Assembly (NCBI GenBank): GCA_002305415.1
Contig: DBQX01000022.1
Location: forward strand, 1 to 64,000
From: Actinomycetales bacterium UBA1383
GTDB lineage: Bacteria > Actinomycetota > Actinomycetes > Actinomycetales > Actinomycetaceae
Direction of reading: 5' to 3'
Length of the DNA stretch: 64,000 nucleotides
The notes below the pieces were generated by a model. That model was not told the origin of the DNA. It searched no databases and was given only the letters and a program-made list of their open reading frames with translations. The position numbers and the translations under genes are program-made. Shown in pieces: positions 8,852 through 17,181 of the stretch (the first letter of the stretch is position 1; each line of letters starts with the position of its first letter).

Positions 8852-10473
8852 GCGCGGCCCGGCGCACGGCGGAGGGGATCATGGGGGCCGCCGGCCTGAT
8901 CGCGGTCATCACGCTCCTCTCCCGCGTCGTCGGCTTCGTGCGGTGGCTGGTGCACTCGTGGATGCTCGAGGGTGGCTCCGCGACCGCCGGCGCGTATGCC
9001 ACCGCCAACCAGATCCCCAACATCCTGTTCGAGGTCGCTGCCGGTGGTGCGCTCGCGTCCGTGGTGGTGCCCCTGGTGGCGGCGCCCCTCGCCCGCGCGA
9101 TGCGCGACCAGGTCGACCACGTCGCCAGCGCGCTCCTGACGTGGGCGGTGCTCATCCTCACGCCCCTCGCCGCGCTCGTGGCGCTCGGGGCCGGGTGGAT
9201 CGCCTCCCTCCTCCCCGACCCGGCCGGCCTGACGGCCCAGGAAGTGACGGCCTTCGACGGGCTCGTCACCCTCCTCCTGCGGATCTTCGCGGTGCAGATT
9301 CCGCTCTACGGCGTCGGGATCGTGCTGACCGGGATCCTCCAGGCCCACCGGCGCTTCCTCTGGCCCGCGATCGCCCCGATGCTCTCCTCGATCGTGGTGA
9401 TCGGTTCCTATGTGGTGTTCGGCGCGCTCGCCGACGGCAACCAGGACGACCCGGCCTCCCTCTCCGGAGCCGCCACGGCGTGGCTCGGATGGGGCACCAC
9501 GGCCGGGGTGGTGGCCATGAGCCTGCCGCAGCTGGTGCCGGTGCGGCGGCTCGGCGTGCGGCTGCGTCCCCGCCTGGACTTCCCGCCGGGCGAGGCCGGG
9601 CACGCGGGTCGCCTCGCCGGGGCAGGCCTCGGGGCGCTGCTCGCGCAGCAGCTCGCCGTCCTGGCAGTCGTGGTGCTCGCCCCCCTCGGCGGCGACGCCG
9701 GAACGCTGTCCATCTACCAGTACGCCCAGGCCGTGTACGTGCTGCCGTACGCCGTGTTCGCCGTCCCGCTGGCGACCGCGGTCTTCCCGCGCCTGTCCGA
9801 GTTCGCCGCGACCCACTCGCGGGACGAGTTCGCCCGCCTGACGGCGACGTCCACCCGGCTGATCCTCGTCGTGGGCCTGGTCGGCATGGCGATCCTGATC
9901 GCTGACGCCCCGACCGCCCCGCCGATCTTCCGGGTCACCCCGGCGATGGGTGACGCGATCGCGTGGCTGGCCCCCGGCATCGTCGGGTTCAGCCTGACCT
10001 TCCACTCCTCCCGCGTGCTGTACGCGGTGGACCGGGGACGCAGCGCTGTGGTCGCGACGGCGTCGGGCTGGGTGGCGGTCGTCGTCGCCTCCACCGCACT
10101 CGTCCTGCTCCTCGCGCCCGACGGCGCCGACACCCCCGCCACGTTGCGCGCCCTCGCGATGGGCAACTCGGCCGGGATGGTCGTGGCCGGTGCGGGGTTG
10201 CTGCTCGCGACGCATCGCGTGACGCGCGGCGAGGGAACCGGGGCCCTCATGCGGACCCTCCTGGTGGGCACCGTCGGGGCAGTGGCTGGTGGTGCGGTCG
10301 GCCGGCTGGCGGTGGACACCACCCTCGACCTCACCGGTGCGACCGTCACCGGCAGCGTGCTCGCGGCGGTGCCCGGCGCCGCGGTGGCGGCGGGCCTGAC
10401 GCTGGTGGCGACCTACCTGTTCGACCGTTCGACGCTCGGGCCGCTCCTCGCCCGGATCGGAGTGAGATCGTGA
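8848..10473 (+). CDS. murJ: MurJ family lipid II flippase
   Basis: 541 aa with about 14 predicted membrane segments. The N-terminus (LITLLSRVVGFVR-like: ITLLSRVVGFVRWLV, about residues 17-31) is the MurJ/MviN signature. The protein moves the peptidoglycan precursor lipid II across the cytoplasmic membrane. It lacks the long cytoplasmic pseudokinase extension found in mycobacterial MurJ (Rv3910). Its location also differs from that locus, so it may be a second, division-associated paralogue. It overlaps its neighbours by 4 bases on each side (ATGA upstream, GTGA downstream), implying co-translation with the MraY-like protein and the GT4 enzyme. Confidence 0.88.
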   Translation: MSAARRTAEGIMGAAGLIAVITLLSRVVGFVRWLVHSWMLEGGSATAGAYATANQIPNILFEVAAGGALASVVVPLVAAPLARAMRDQVDHVASALLTWAVLILTPLAALVALGAGWIASLLPDPAGLTAQEVTAFDGLVTLLLRIFAVQIPLYGVGIVLTGILQAHRRFLWPAIAPMLSSIVVIGSYVVFGALADGNQDDPASLSGAATAWLGWGTTAGVVAMSLPQLVPVRRLGVRLRPRLDFPPGEAGHAGRLAGAGLGALLAQQLAVLAVVVLAPLGGDAGTLSIYQYAQAVYVLPYAVFAVPLATAVFPRLSEFAATHSRDEFARLTATSTRLILVVGLVGMAILIADAPTAPPIFRVTPAMGDAIAWLAPGIVGFSLTFHSSRVLYAVDRGRSAVVATASGWVAVVVASTALVLLLAPDGADTPATLRALAMGNSAGMVVAGAGLLLATHRVTRGEGTGALMRTLLVGTVGAVAGGAVGRLAVDTTLDLTGATVTGSVLAAVPGAAVAAGLTLVATYLFDRSTLGPLLARIGVRS

Positions 10474-11567
10474 GAATCCTGATGGTCCTCGGCCGGGCAA
10501 CCGGCGGCATCGGCGTGCACGTCGACAGCCTCACCACCGAGTTGCGGGCGCGCGGCCACACGGTGGACCTGCTCACCGACGCCCTCACCGCGGCGACGTT
10601 CTCCTGGGACGACGCCCACCTCCACTGGCCGCACGGACGGGACCCGCGGCGGCTGGTGGCCGCGCGGCGTGCCACCCGGGCCCTGGCCCACGGTGCCGAC
10701 GTGGTGCACGCCCACGGGCACCAGGCGGGCGCGTGGGCTGCCGCTGCCGGGGCCTCACCCCTGGTCGTCTCGCTGCACAACGCGATCCTGCCGGGCACCT
10801 TCCCGCGTCCGGTGGCGACCGGGCTGCAGCGCTTCGTCGCCCGGCGCGCCGATCTCGTCACCGGCGCCTCATCCGATCTGGTGGCCGAGGCGCGCCGGCA
10901 CGGCGCCCGCTGGACTGAACTCGCGGAGGTTCCGTCGCCCCGGGTGCCCGCGCTCCTCCGCACCCCGCTCCGCGCCGTCGCGGAACGGCGCCTCGCCTCC
11001 GCCGCGTTCGTCGCCAGCCTTGAACGGCCGGGGCTGGACCCGGCGCTCCCGCTGGTGCTCGCCGTCGCGCGCGTCGCACCGCAGAAGCGCATCGACGTCC
11101 TGCTCGAGGTGGCACGCCGGCTGCGGGGGGAGGCGACCGTGGTGCTCGTCGGCTCCGCCGACGCCGACCTGCTCGGCCGGATCATGGCGCAGGACACCGC
11201 GGGCGACCTGATCCACCTGGGACCGCGGCCCGACCTGGACGAGCTCTACGCCACGGCCAGCGTCCTCGTGCTGACCTCCACCTGGGAGGCGCGGGCGCTC
11301 GTGGTGCAGGAAGCCATGGCCGCCGGGCTGCCGGTGGTCGCCACGGACACCGGAGGGATCCCCGACCTGGTGAGGACGGGGGAGGAGGTGGTGGGTGAAC
11401 TCGTACCCGTCGGGGACGCGGCCGCGACGGTCGCGGCCATCCGCCGCGTGCTCCGGGATCCGGCGAGGGCGGAGTACCTCTCGAGCCGGGGACGGGAGAT
11501 CGCCGGCAGCTGGGCCGACCTCGCCGCGACCGCGGTGGTGTGGGAGAACTGGTACCGACGCCTTTAA
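10470..11567 (+). CDS. Glycosyltransferase family 4
   Basis: 365 aa from the GTG overlapping the murJ stop. It begins VRILMVLGRATGGIGVHVDSL, a typical GT-B N-terminal domain with a Gly-rich loop. The C-terminal domain has VARVAPQKRID near residue 195 and the acidic nucleotide-sugar motif EARALVVQEAMAAGLPVVATDTGGIPD (about 272-298; EX7E-like). GT4 enzymes transfer sugars from nucleotide donors with retention. Placement downstream of murJ suggests envelope glycan or glycolipid synthesis; donor and acceptor are unknown. Confidence 0.87.
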   Translation: MRILMVLGRATGGIGVHVDSLTTELRARGHTVDLLTDALTAATFSWDDAHLHWPHGRDPRRLVAARRATRALAHGADVVHAHGHQAGAWAAAAGASPLVVSLHNAILPGTFPRPVATGLQRFVARRADLVTGASSDLVAEARRHGARWTELAEVPSPRVPALLRTPLRAVAERRLASAAFVASLERPGLDPALPLVLAVARVAPQKRIDVLLEVARRLRGEATVVLVGSADADLLGRIMAQDTAGDLIHLGPRPDLDELYATASVLVLTSTWEARALVVQEAMAAGLPVVATDTGGIPDLVRTGEEVVGELVPVGDAAATVAAIRRVLRDPARAEYLSSRGREIAGSWADLAATAVVWENWYRRL

Positions 11568-11571
11568 CGGA

Positions 11572-11588
11572 TAGAGTGGAATCCCGTG
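11572..11588 (+). promoter_or_regulatory. Leaderless promoter of pyrG
   Basis: TAGAGT (11572-11577) matches an actinobacterial -10 box and ends 8 bases before the GTG at 11586. Transcription would start at or next to the start codon. No Shine-Dalgarno sequence is present. Confidence 0.55.
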
Positions 11589-13250
11589 GTGAACAAGCAC
11601 GCGACCCCTGAGGTCCCCCGGCACATCTTCGTCACCGGAGGAGTCGTCTCCTCCCTCGGCAAGGGCCTCACCGCGTCAAGCCTGGGGCACCTGCTGCGCG
11701 CCCGCGGGCTCCGGGTGGCCCTGCAGAAGCTCGACCCGTACATCAACGTGGACCCGGGGACGATGAACCCGTTCCAGCACGGCGAGGTGTTCGTCACGGC
11801 GGACGGCACCGAGACCGACCTCGACATCGGGCACTACGAGCGCTTCCTCGACGTGGAGCTGTCCGGGGCGGCGAACGCCACGACCGGCCAGGTCTACTCG
11901 GCCGTGATCGCGAAGGAGCGTCGCGGCGAGTACCTCGGCGACACCGTGCAGGTGATCCCGCACATCGTGGACGAGATCAAGGAGCGGATGCGCGCGCAGG
12001 CCCACCCGGAGGAGGGGCCCGCGCCGGACATCATCATCACGGAGATCGGCGGCACTGTCGGCGACATCGAGTCCCTGCCGTTCCTCGAGGCCGCCCGCCT
12101 GGTGCGCCGGGACCTGGGCCGAGACAACGTGTTCTTCGTCCACGTCTCGCTCGTCCCCTTCCTGGCCGCGGCGGGCGAGCTGAAGACCAAGCCCACGCAG
12201 CACTCCGTCAACGCCCTCCGCTCCATCGGTATCCAGCCCGACGCCATCGTCTGCCGCTCCGACCGGGACCTGCCCGACGGGGTGAAGCGGAAGATCGCGC
12301 TCATGTGCGACGTCGACGCCGAGGCCGTGGTCACCTGCCGCGACGCGGCGTCGATCTACGAGATTCCCCGGGTGCTGCACCGCGAGGGCCTCGATGCCTA
12401 TGTGGTGCGGCGGCTGGGCGTGCCCTTCCGCGACGTGAACTGGACGGAGTGGGACAGGGTGCTCCAGCAGGTGCGCGGCCCCAAGCACTTCGTCGAGATC
12501 GCACTTGTCGGCAAGTACATCGACCTGCCGGACGCCTACCTCTCCGTGACCGAGGCCCTGCGTGCCGGCGGCTTCCGCCACGACGCGCGCGTGAAGGTGC
12601 GCTGGGTGCCGTCCGACGACTGCACCACCCCGGAGGGCGCCGAGCAGGCCCTCGCAGGGGTGGACGGCGTCGTCGTGCCGGGGGGCTTCGGGATCCGTGG
12701 CATCGAGGGCAAGGTGGGGGCCCTGCGGTACGCACGCGAGCAGCGCCTCCCCACCCTGGGCCTGTGCCTGGGGCTGCAGTGCATGGTCATCGAGTTCGCG
12801 CGGGGTCCGCTGGGGCTCACCCGGGCGTCCTCCACCGAGTTCGACCCGGACACGCCGGACCCCGTGGTCGCCACGATGGCCGAGCAGAAGCGGATCGTCG
12901 CCGGCGACGGCGACCTCGGCGGGACCATGCGGCTCGGTGACTACGAGGCGGTCCTCGACGACGGCTCCCTGGTGGCCGCCGTCTACGGCGCCACGCGGGT
13001 GGTCGAGCGGCACCGGCACCGCTACGAGGTCAACAACGCCTATCGGGACCGGCTCGAGGAGAGGGGCATGCACATCTCCGGGGTCTCGCCCGACAGCGCG
13101 CTCGTCGAGTTCGTCGAGCTGGACGCCGAGTTGCACCCCTACTACATCGGGACCCAGGCCCACCCCGAGTTCCGGTCGCGGCCCACCCGTCCACACCCCC
13201 TCTTCGCCGGTCTCGTCGCCGCGGCGCTCCGCCACCGGAGGGCCCGTTGA
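11586..13250 (+). CDS. pyrG: CTP synthase
   Basis: 554 aa. The N-terminal amidoligase domain has VTGGVVSSLGKG (P-loop), KLDPYINVDPGTMNP and DLDIGHYERF. The C-terminal glutamine amidotransferase domain has the nucleophile loop GLCLGLQ and the catalytic QAHPEF pair. It converts UTP, ATP and glutamine to CTP, the last de novo pyrimidine step. The first possible start is GTG 11586; a second GTG follows at 11589. A -10 box just upstream favours a leaderless mRNA starting at one of these. The nudix TTG overlaps its stop. Confidence 0.97.
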   Translation: MVNKHATPEVPRHIFVTGGVVSSLGKGLTASSLGHLLRARGLRVALQKLDPYINVDPGTMNPFQHGEVFVTADGTETDLDIGHYERFLDVELSGAANATTGQVYSAVIAKERRGEYLGDTVQVIPHIVDEIKERMRAQAHPEEGPAPDIIITEIGGTVGDIESLPFLEAARLVRRDLGRDNVFFVHVSLVPFLAAAGELKTKPTQHSVNALRSIGIQPDAIVCRSDRDLPDGVKRKIALMCDVDAEAVVTCRDAASIYEIPRVLHREGLDAYVVRRLGVPFRDVNWTEWDRVLQQVRGPKHFVEIALVGKYIDLPDAYLSVTEALRAGGFRHDARVKVRWVPSDDCTTPEGAEQALAGVDGVVVPGGFGIRGIEGKVGALRYAREQRLPTLGLCLGLQCMVIEFARGPLGLTRASSTEFDPDTPDPVVATMAEQKRIVAGDGDLGGTMRLGDYEAVLDDGSLVAAVYGATRVVERHRHRYEVNNAYRDRLEERGMHISGVSPDSALVEFVELDAELHPYYIGTQAHPEFRSRPTRPHPLFAGLVAAALRHRRAR

Positions 13251-13858
13251 GCGAGCCCATCGCCGACCGGCGGGAGACCAGGGAAGTCCTCGACCACACC
13301 GACATCTGGCGGGGCCGCATCGTCGGGATCGTCGCCGAGCACATCGACCTCGGCGGCGGGACGCCCATCCTGCGCGAGTGGGTGGACCACCCGGGCGCCG
13401 TCGCGATCGTCGCGATGGACCCGGACGAGCGCATCGCCCTCCTGAACCAGTACCGCCACCCGGTGAACGCCTCCCTCTGGGAGATCCCGGCCGGCCTCCT
13501 CGACCACGACGGCGAGGACTACCTCGCCGCGGCGGCGCGCGAGCTCGCGGAGGAGGCCGATCTCGGTGCGCGCGACTGGCACGTCCTCGCCGACATCTTC
13601 TGCACCCCCGGAGGGTCGAATGAGTCGCTGCGGGTCTACCTCGCCCGCGACCTCGAGGTGGTGGAACACGACTTCGAGCGGGTGGAGGAGGAGGCCGAGA
13701 TGGAACTGCGGTGGGTGTCGCTCGACGACGCCATCGCGGCGGTCATGGAGGGCCGGATCCACAGCCCGTCAGCGACGGTCGGCATCCTCGCCGCCGCCCA
13801 GGCCCGAGCCGCCGGGTATCAGGGCCTGCGCGCCGCCGACAGCCCCTGGATGCGCTGA
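13247..13858 (+). CDS. Nudix hydrolase, ADP-ribose pyrophosphatase-like
   Basis: 203 aa. The start is a TTG overlapping the pyrG stop (TTGA). The ADPRase-type block IPAGLLD is followed by a Nudix box with E-x7-RELAEEAD, where the usual final Gly is Asp. The family hydrolyses nucleoside diphosphate derivatives, with ADP-ribose the likely substrate; the mycobacterial equivalent directly after pyrG is Rv1700. The last 40 bases overlap convergent ctaA on the other strand. Confidence 0.9.
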   Translation: MSEPIADRRETREVLDHTDIWRGRIVGIVAEHIDLGGGTPILREWVDHPGAVAIVAMDPDERIALLNQYRHPVNASLWEIPAGLLDHDGEDYLAAAARELAEEADLGARDWHVLADIFCTPGGSNESLRVYLARDLEVVEHDFERVEEEAEMELRWVSLDDAIAAVMEGRIHSPSATVGILAAAQARAAGYQGLRAADSPWMR

Positions 13859-14754
13859 GGTCCCGGCGGCAGCGGGAGGCGCGGCCACAGGCCCGTGATC
13901 GACATCGTGAGCGCGGCGACGAGCAGCGCGCTCAGCAGCATGTGGACCGCCACGAGCGCTTCGGGCAGACCGGTGAAGTACTGGACGTACCCCACGAGCC
14001 CCTGCGCCACGGTGACCGCGATGACGCCCGACCACCGGCGCCAGCCGAGGCCGTGCCGCGTCCCGGCGACCGCGGTCGCGGCGAGGACGCCCACGAAGAG
14101 CCAGGCGAGCCCCGAGTGCACGCGCGTCACCAGCACCGGGTCGAGGGCGAACCGCGCGGGCGCGGTCGCGTCGCCCGAGTGCGGGCCCGTTCCGGTGGTC
14201 ACCACCCCGGCGACCATGAGCGCGGCCCCGACGACGGCGAGCGCGGTCACCAGGCGCGGGAGCTGGCCGGGTGGCGGCGTCGCCGGTCCGTCCGGCTGCC
14301 GCAGCCGGGCCACCAGGTAGGCGCTCACCGCGACGAGCGCGAGCGAGATGTACATGTGCGAGCCGACGATCGCGGGATGCAGGTCCGCGAGCACGGAAAG
14401 ACCGCCGATCACCGCCTGGGCGAGGATCAGCAGGAGGACCACGCGCGCCAGCCGGCGGAACACGGGGGGACGGGAACGCACGGACTCGCGGCGATGCACC
14501 GCCCACAGGAGCGCGAGGCTGATGACGGTGAGCACGCCGGTGAGGGTGCGGTTCCCGAACTCGATGAACGGGTGGATGCTGGCCGCCTCGTGGAACACCG
14601 GGGTGAAGCTCCCCGGCTCGCACATGGGCCACGTGGAGCAGCCGAGCCCGGACCCGGTGAGGCGCACCAGGCCGCCCGTGACGATGATCCCCACCTGGGC
14701 GGCGAGGTTCGCCCAGGCGAGGCGGCGCGTGAGGGTGTCGGCGAGCGGGTCCAC
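13819..14754 (-). CDS. ctaA: Heme A synthase, COX15/CtaA family
   Basis: 311 aa from the GTG at 14754; an ATG at 14778 would add 8 residues and overlap the upstream stop. About eight membrane segments are predicted. The first extracellular loop has LTGSGLGCSTWPMCEPG, with the redox cysteine pair of type B CtaA. Conserved histidines occur in ASIHPFIEFGNR and GSHMYIS in the N-half, and in RVHSGLAW and AVHMLLSA in the C-half. It oxidises heme O to heme A for aa3-type cytochrome oxidase. SURF1 at 28.4 kb is another oxidase assembly factor in this window. Confidence 0.93.
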   Translation of the reverse strand: MDPLADTLTRRLAWANLAAQVGIIVTGGLVRLTGSGLGCSTWPMCEPGSFTPVFHEAASIHPFIEFGNRTLTGVLTVISLALLWAVHRRESVRSRPPVFRRLARVVLLLILAQAVIGGLSVLADLHPAIVGSHMYISLALVAVSAYLVARLRQPDGPATPPPGQLPRLVTALAVVGAALMVAGVVTTGTGPHSGDATAPARFALDPVLVTRVHSGLAWLFVGVLAATAVAGTRHGLGWRRWSGVIAVTVAQGLVGYVQYFTGLPEALVAVHMLLSALLVAALTMSITGLWPRLPLPPGPQRIQGLSAARRP

Positions 14755-14768
14755 GATCCTCAACTTAC

Positions 14769-15473
14769 CTAATCCCATCGCAGCGTGCGGCGGGCGAGCA
14801 GGCCCAGCACCACCGCCCACAACGCGAGGACCGCGGCGGCCGGCACGTCGGCCTCTCCGGCGGTCGCCGCGCGGAGACCCTCACCGAGGGCTCCGGGAGG
14901 CAGGAAGCGCAGCCAGGAGCCCTCCGGGAGCGGCAGCAGGGCCCCACCGGCCACGAAGAGGAGCCAGAGGAGGTTGGCCAGGGCCAGGACCGCCTCGGCC
15001 CGCAGCGTGCCGCCCACCAGCACCGCCAGGCCGACGAAGGCGGCCGTGCCGAGCGCGAGGAACAGTGCGAGGAGCCCCACGCCCGCCGGGGACGTCCCGG
15101 TCCAGCCGAGCAGTGCCGCGAGCGCGGCCAGGACCACGCTCTGCGCGACGACCAGGACGACGACCGCGACTGCCTTCCCGCGCACGAGACCTCCCGGTCC
15201 GAGTGGTGTGGTGGCGAGCATCCGCAGCACCCCCCAGCGTCGGTCGAAGGCCAGCAGGATCGCCTGCGAGGTGAAGGCGCTGGAGAGCACCGCCATCGCG
15301 AGGGTCCCCGCGAGGGCGGACGCGGCCACGGGAGAGGGCAGGGCGATGACGGGGAGGCGTACGAGGGCGACGAGTGCCAGGACGGGCAGGCCGAAGCTGA
15401 CCAGCAGCTGCTCCCCGTTCCGCAGGATGGCGCGCAGCTCCCAGCGGGCCTGGGCGACGGTGTGCCGCATCAT
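14769..15473 (-). CDS. ABC-2 type transporter permease
   Basis: 234 aa with six predicted membrane segments in a typical ABC-2 arrangement. The cytoplasmic N-terminus is RHTVAQARWELRAILRNGEQ, followed by alternating hydrophobic helices. Its stop lies just ahead of ctaA, and the start (ATG ATG) lies 23 bases after the ATPase gene, so the two form an exporter. The substrate is unknown. An ABC-2 pair beside ctaA and the suf operon recurs in Actinobacteria, so a role linked to heme or redox metabolism has been suggested by context only. Confidence 0.85.
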   Translation of the reverse strand: MMRHTVAQARWELRAILRNGEQLLVSFGLPVLALVALVRLPVIALPSPVAASALAGTLAMAVLSSAFTSQAILLAFDRRWGVLRMLATTPLGPGGLVRGKAVAVVVLVVAQSVVLAALAALLGWTGTSPAGVGLLALFLALGTAAFVGLAVLVGGTLRAEAVLALANLLWLLFVAGGALLPLPEGSWLRFLPPGALGEGLRAATAGEADVPAAAVLALWAVVLGLLARRTLRWD

Positions 15474-15496
15474 TCGGTGTCCCGGGTGAGGTCCAG

Positions 15497-16375
15497 TTAC
15501 ACCGACTCGAGGGTCCGGCGCGCCAGCGTGAACCGGGCGCCGGACTCGCCGGCGGCCGCGAGCGCGCCCGCCAGCTCGTGCGTCGTCGCGACGTCGGCGT
15601 GCGGGAGGAGGGCGGTCACCACGCCGTCGGCTGACACCTGGCAGGGGGCGAATCGCGCCACCACGCCCGCAGCCCGGGCCGGGTCCGCGAGGGCCGCCAG
15701 GGTCAGTGTGTGGCCGTGGGCGAGTTCCGGCACGCTGCCGGCGGCCACCACGTGACCGCCGTCGAGGATCACGACGTGATCGGCGAGCTCCTCAGCCTCG
15801 GCGATGTGGTGCGTGGTCAGCACGACGGCGGCACCCCCGTCCCGATGGGTTCGGAGCAGCTCCCAGGCGTCGCGGCGGGCGTGCGGGTCGACACCGGAGG
15901 ATGGCTCGTCGAGGAACGCCAGGCGGGGACGTCCCACGAGGGCGCACGCGACGGCGAGGCGCTGGCGCTGGCCGCCGGACAGGTGCCGGACGGGCGTGTC
16001 CATCACGTCGGCCAGGGAGAGCGCGCCGACCAGGGAGTCGAGATCGGCGGGATGGCGGTGCAGGGACGCGACGTGCTGCAGGACCTGCCGCGCGCGCGGG
16101 GCCATGGGCAGTCCCCCCTGCTGCACCATCACGCCCACGTGCTCCCGCAACCACGGGTCGTTCGCCCGGGTGCGCGGCCGGCCGAGCACCACGATCTCCC
16201 CGGCGTCCGGGGTCCGCAGCCCGGTGCAGCACTCCAGCGTCGTGGTCTTGCCCGCTCCGTTGCGCCCGAGGACCGCGGTGATCCGGCCGGCGTCCGCGTG
16301 AAATGAGACACCGTCCGCGGCCCGGCGCTGCCCGTACGTCTTCGTCAGTCCACGTACGCGCAGGGCCTCGTCCAC
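15497..16375 (-). CDS. ABC transporter ATP-binding protein
   Basis: 292 aa. Walker A GRNGAGKTTT (about residues 37-46), signature LSGGQRQRLAVA, Walker B LAFLDEPSSGVD and switch histidine TTHHIAEAEE are all intact. It pairs with the downstream ABC-2 permease. The start is GTG 16375, six bases after a TAGGAT -10 box on the minus strand, which suggests a leaderless mRNA. It is divergent from sufR, so the 113-base gap carries both promoters. Confidence 0.9.
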   Translation of the reverse strand: MDEALRVRGLTKTYGQRRAADGVSFHADAGRITAVLGRNGAGKTTTLECCTGLRTPDAGEIVVLGRPRTRANDPWLREHVGVMVQQGGLPMAPRARQVLQHVASLHRHPADLDSLVGALSLADVMDTPVRHLSGGQRQRLAVACALVGRPRLAFLDEPSSGVDPHARRDAWELLRTHRDGGAAVVLTTHHIAEAEELADHVVILDGGHVVAAGSVPELAHGHTLTLAALADPARAAGVVARFAPCQVSADGVVTALLPHADVATTHELAGALAAAGESGARFTLARRTLESV

Positions 16376-16387
16376 GCCCCAATCCTA
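16373..16387 (-). promoter_or_regulatory. Leaderless promoter of the ABC exporter operon
   Basis: On the minus strand TAGGAT (16387-16382) is followed by six bases and then the GTG start at 16375. There is no Shine-Dalgarno sequence. Confidence 0.5.
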
Positions 16388-16438
16388 GGGACGCGCTCCG
16401 TCTGTCCGCCCCGGGGACCGCTGCTTGCGGCGCGGGAA

Positions 16439-16489
16439 TTTTGAAACGACAATGTTGCTTAATACTGGGGACGGGCAGAGGAGGTGCGA
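16439..16489 (+). promoter_or_regulatory. sufR promoter with a candidate SufR operator
   Basis: An A/T-rich patch in otherwise GC-rich DNA holds TTGAAA (16441-16446) and TAATACT (16460-16466) as possible core elements; the 13-base spacing is short. Between them lies AAC-N6-GTTG (16445-16457), one base from the CAAC-N6-GTTG inverted repeat bound by cyanobacterial SufR. A good RBS (AGGAGG, 16479-16484) precedes the ATG at 16489. Autorepression is inferred, not shown. Confidence 0.45.
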
Positions 16490-17181
16490 TGGACGAGGGG
16501 CTGGCAACCCACGAGGACACCACGCGCATGCGCATCCTCGACCTCGTCGTCACCCTCGGGCCCGTCTCCTCCGCGGAGCTCGCCCAGCAGCTCGGGCTCA
16601 CGGCGGCCGGCATCCGGCGCCACATCGGGTCCCTGGAGGCGGACGGACTGGTGACCAGCCACGAGCCGGCGCTGCTGGGGACGCCGCGCCGGGGCCGGCC
16701 CGCGCGCCACTACATCGCGACCGACAGCGGGCGGGATAGACTCGGCGGGGCCTACTCGGACCTCGCGACGGCGGTCCTGGAGTTCCTTGAGGACCACGGT
16801 GGGCCACCTGCCGTCGAGGAGTTCGCGCTCACCCGGGTGGAGGACATCACCCGGCGGTACGAGATCCCGGTCCGGGCGGCGGGCGAGGACCCACGCTCAC
16901 GTGCCGAGGCGCTCGCCGTGGCACTGTCGCGGGATGGCTTCGCGGCCACGGTCCGTGGAGTCGGGCCGGCGGGGCACGCGATCCAGCTCTGCCAGGGACA
17001 CTGCCCCGTCCTCAAGGTCGCCCAGCGCTTCCCCCACCTGTGCGACGCCGAACTGCAGGCCTTCGCCCGCCTCCTTGGCACCCACGTGCAGCGGCTGGCC
17101 ACCCTCGCGGAGGGCGAGCACGTCTGCACCACCCACATCCCCCTGACCGTCCGTTCCCGCTTCCCGGAAGGAACCCCATGA
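16489..17181 (+). CDS. sufR: SufR, iron-sulfur-dependent repressor of the SUF operon
   Basis: 230 aa. The start is ATG 16489, chosen because AGGAGG lies just before it and the product begins with an ArsR/DeoR-like winged helix (residues 12-65: VSSAELAQQLGLTAAGIRRHIGSL). The C-terminal half has four cysteines, C168, C172, C185 and C213, in the arrangement CQGHC...LC...C expected for a 4Fe-4S ligand set. SufR proteins sense Fe-S status and repress suf when clusters are plentiful. It is the first gene of the operon and overlaps sufB by 4 bases. Confidence 0.92.
   Translation: MDEGLATHEDTTRMRILDLVVTLGPVSSAELAQQLGLTAAGIRRHIGSLEADGLVTSHEPALLGTPRRGRPARHYIATDSGRDRLGGAYSDLATAVLEFLEDHGGPPAVEEFALTRVEDITRRYEIPVRAAGEDPRSRAEALAVALSRDGFAATVRGVGPAGHAIQLCQGHCPVLKVAQRFPHLCDAELQAFARLLGTHVQRLATLAEGEHVCTTHIPLTVRSRFPEGTP

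Noticed and set aside
8728..10500. Long minus-strand frame of 590 codons opposite murJ
   Set aside because: Low-complexity Arg/Gly/His/Glu product typical of antisense reading in high-GC genes; murJ on the other strand has clear family motifs.
11676..13235. Long minus-strand frame opposite pyrG
   Set aside because: Antisense shadow; pyrG motifs are complete on the plus strand.
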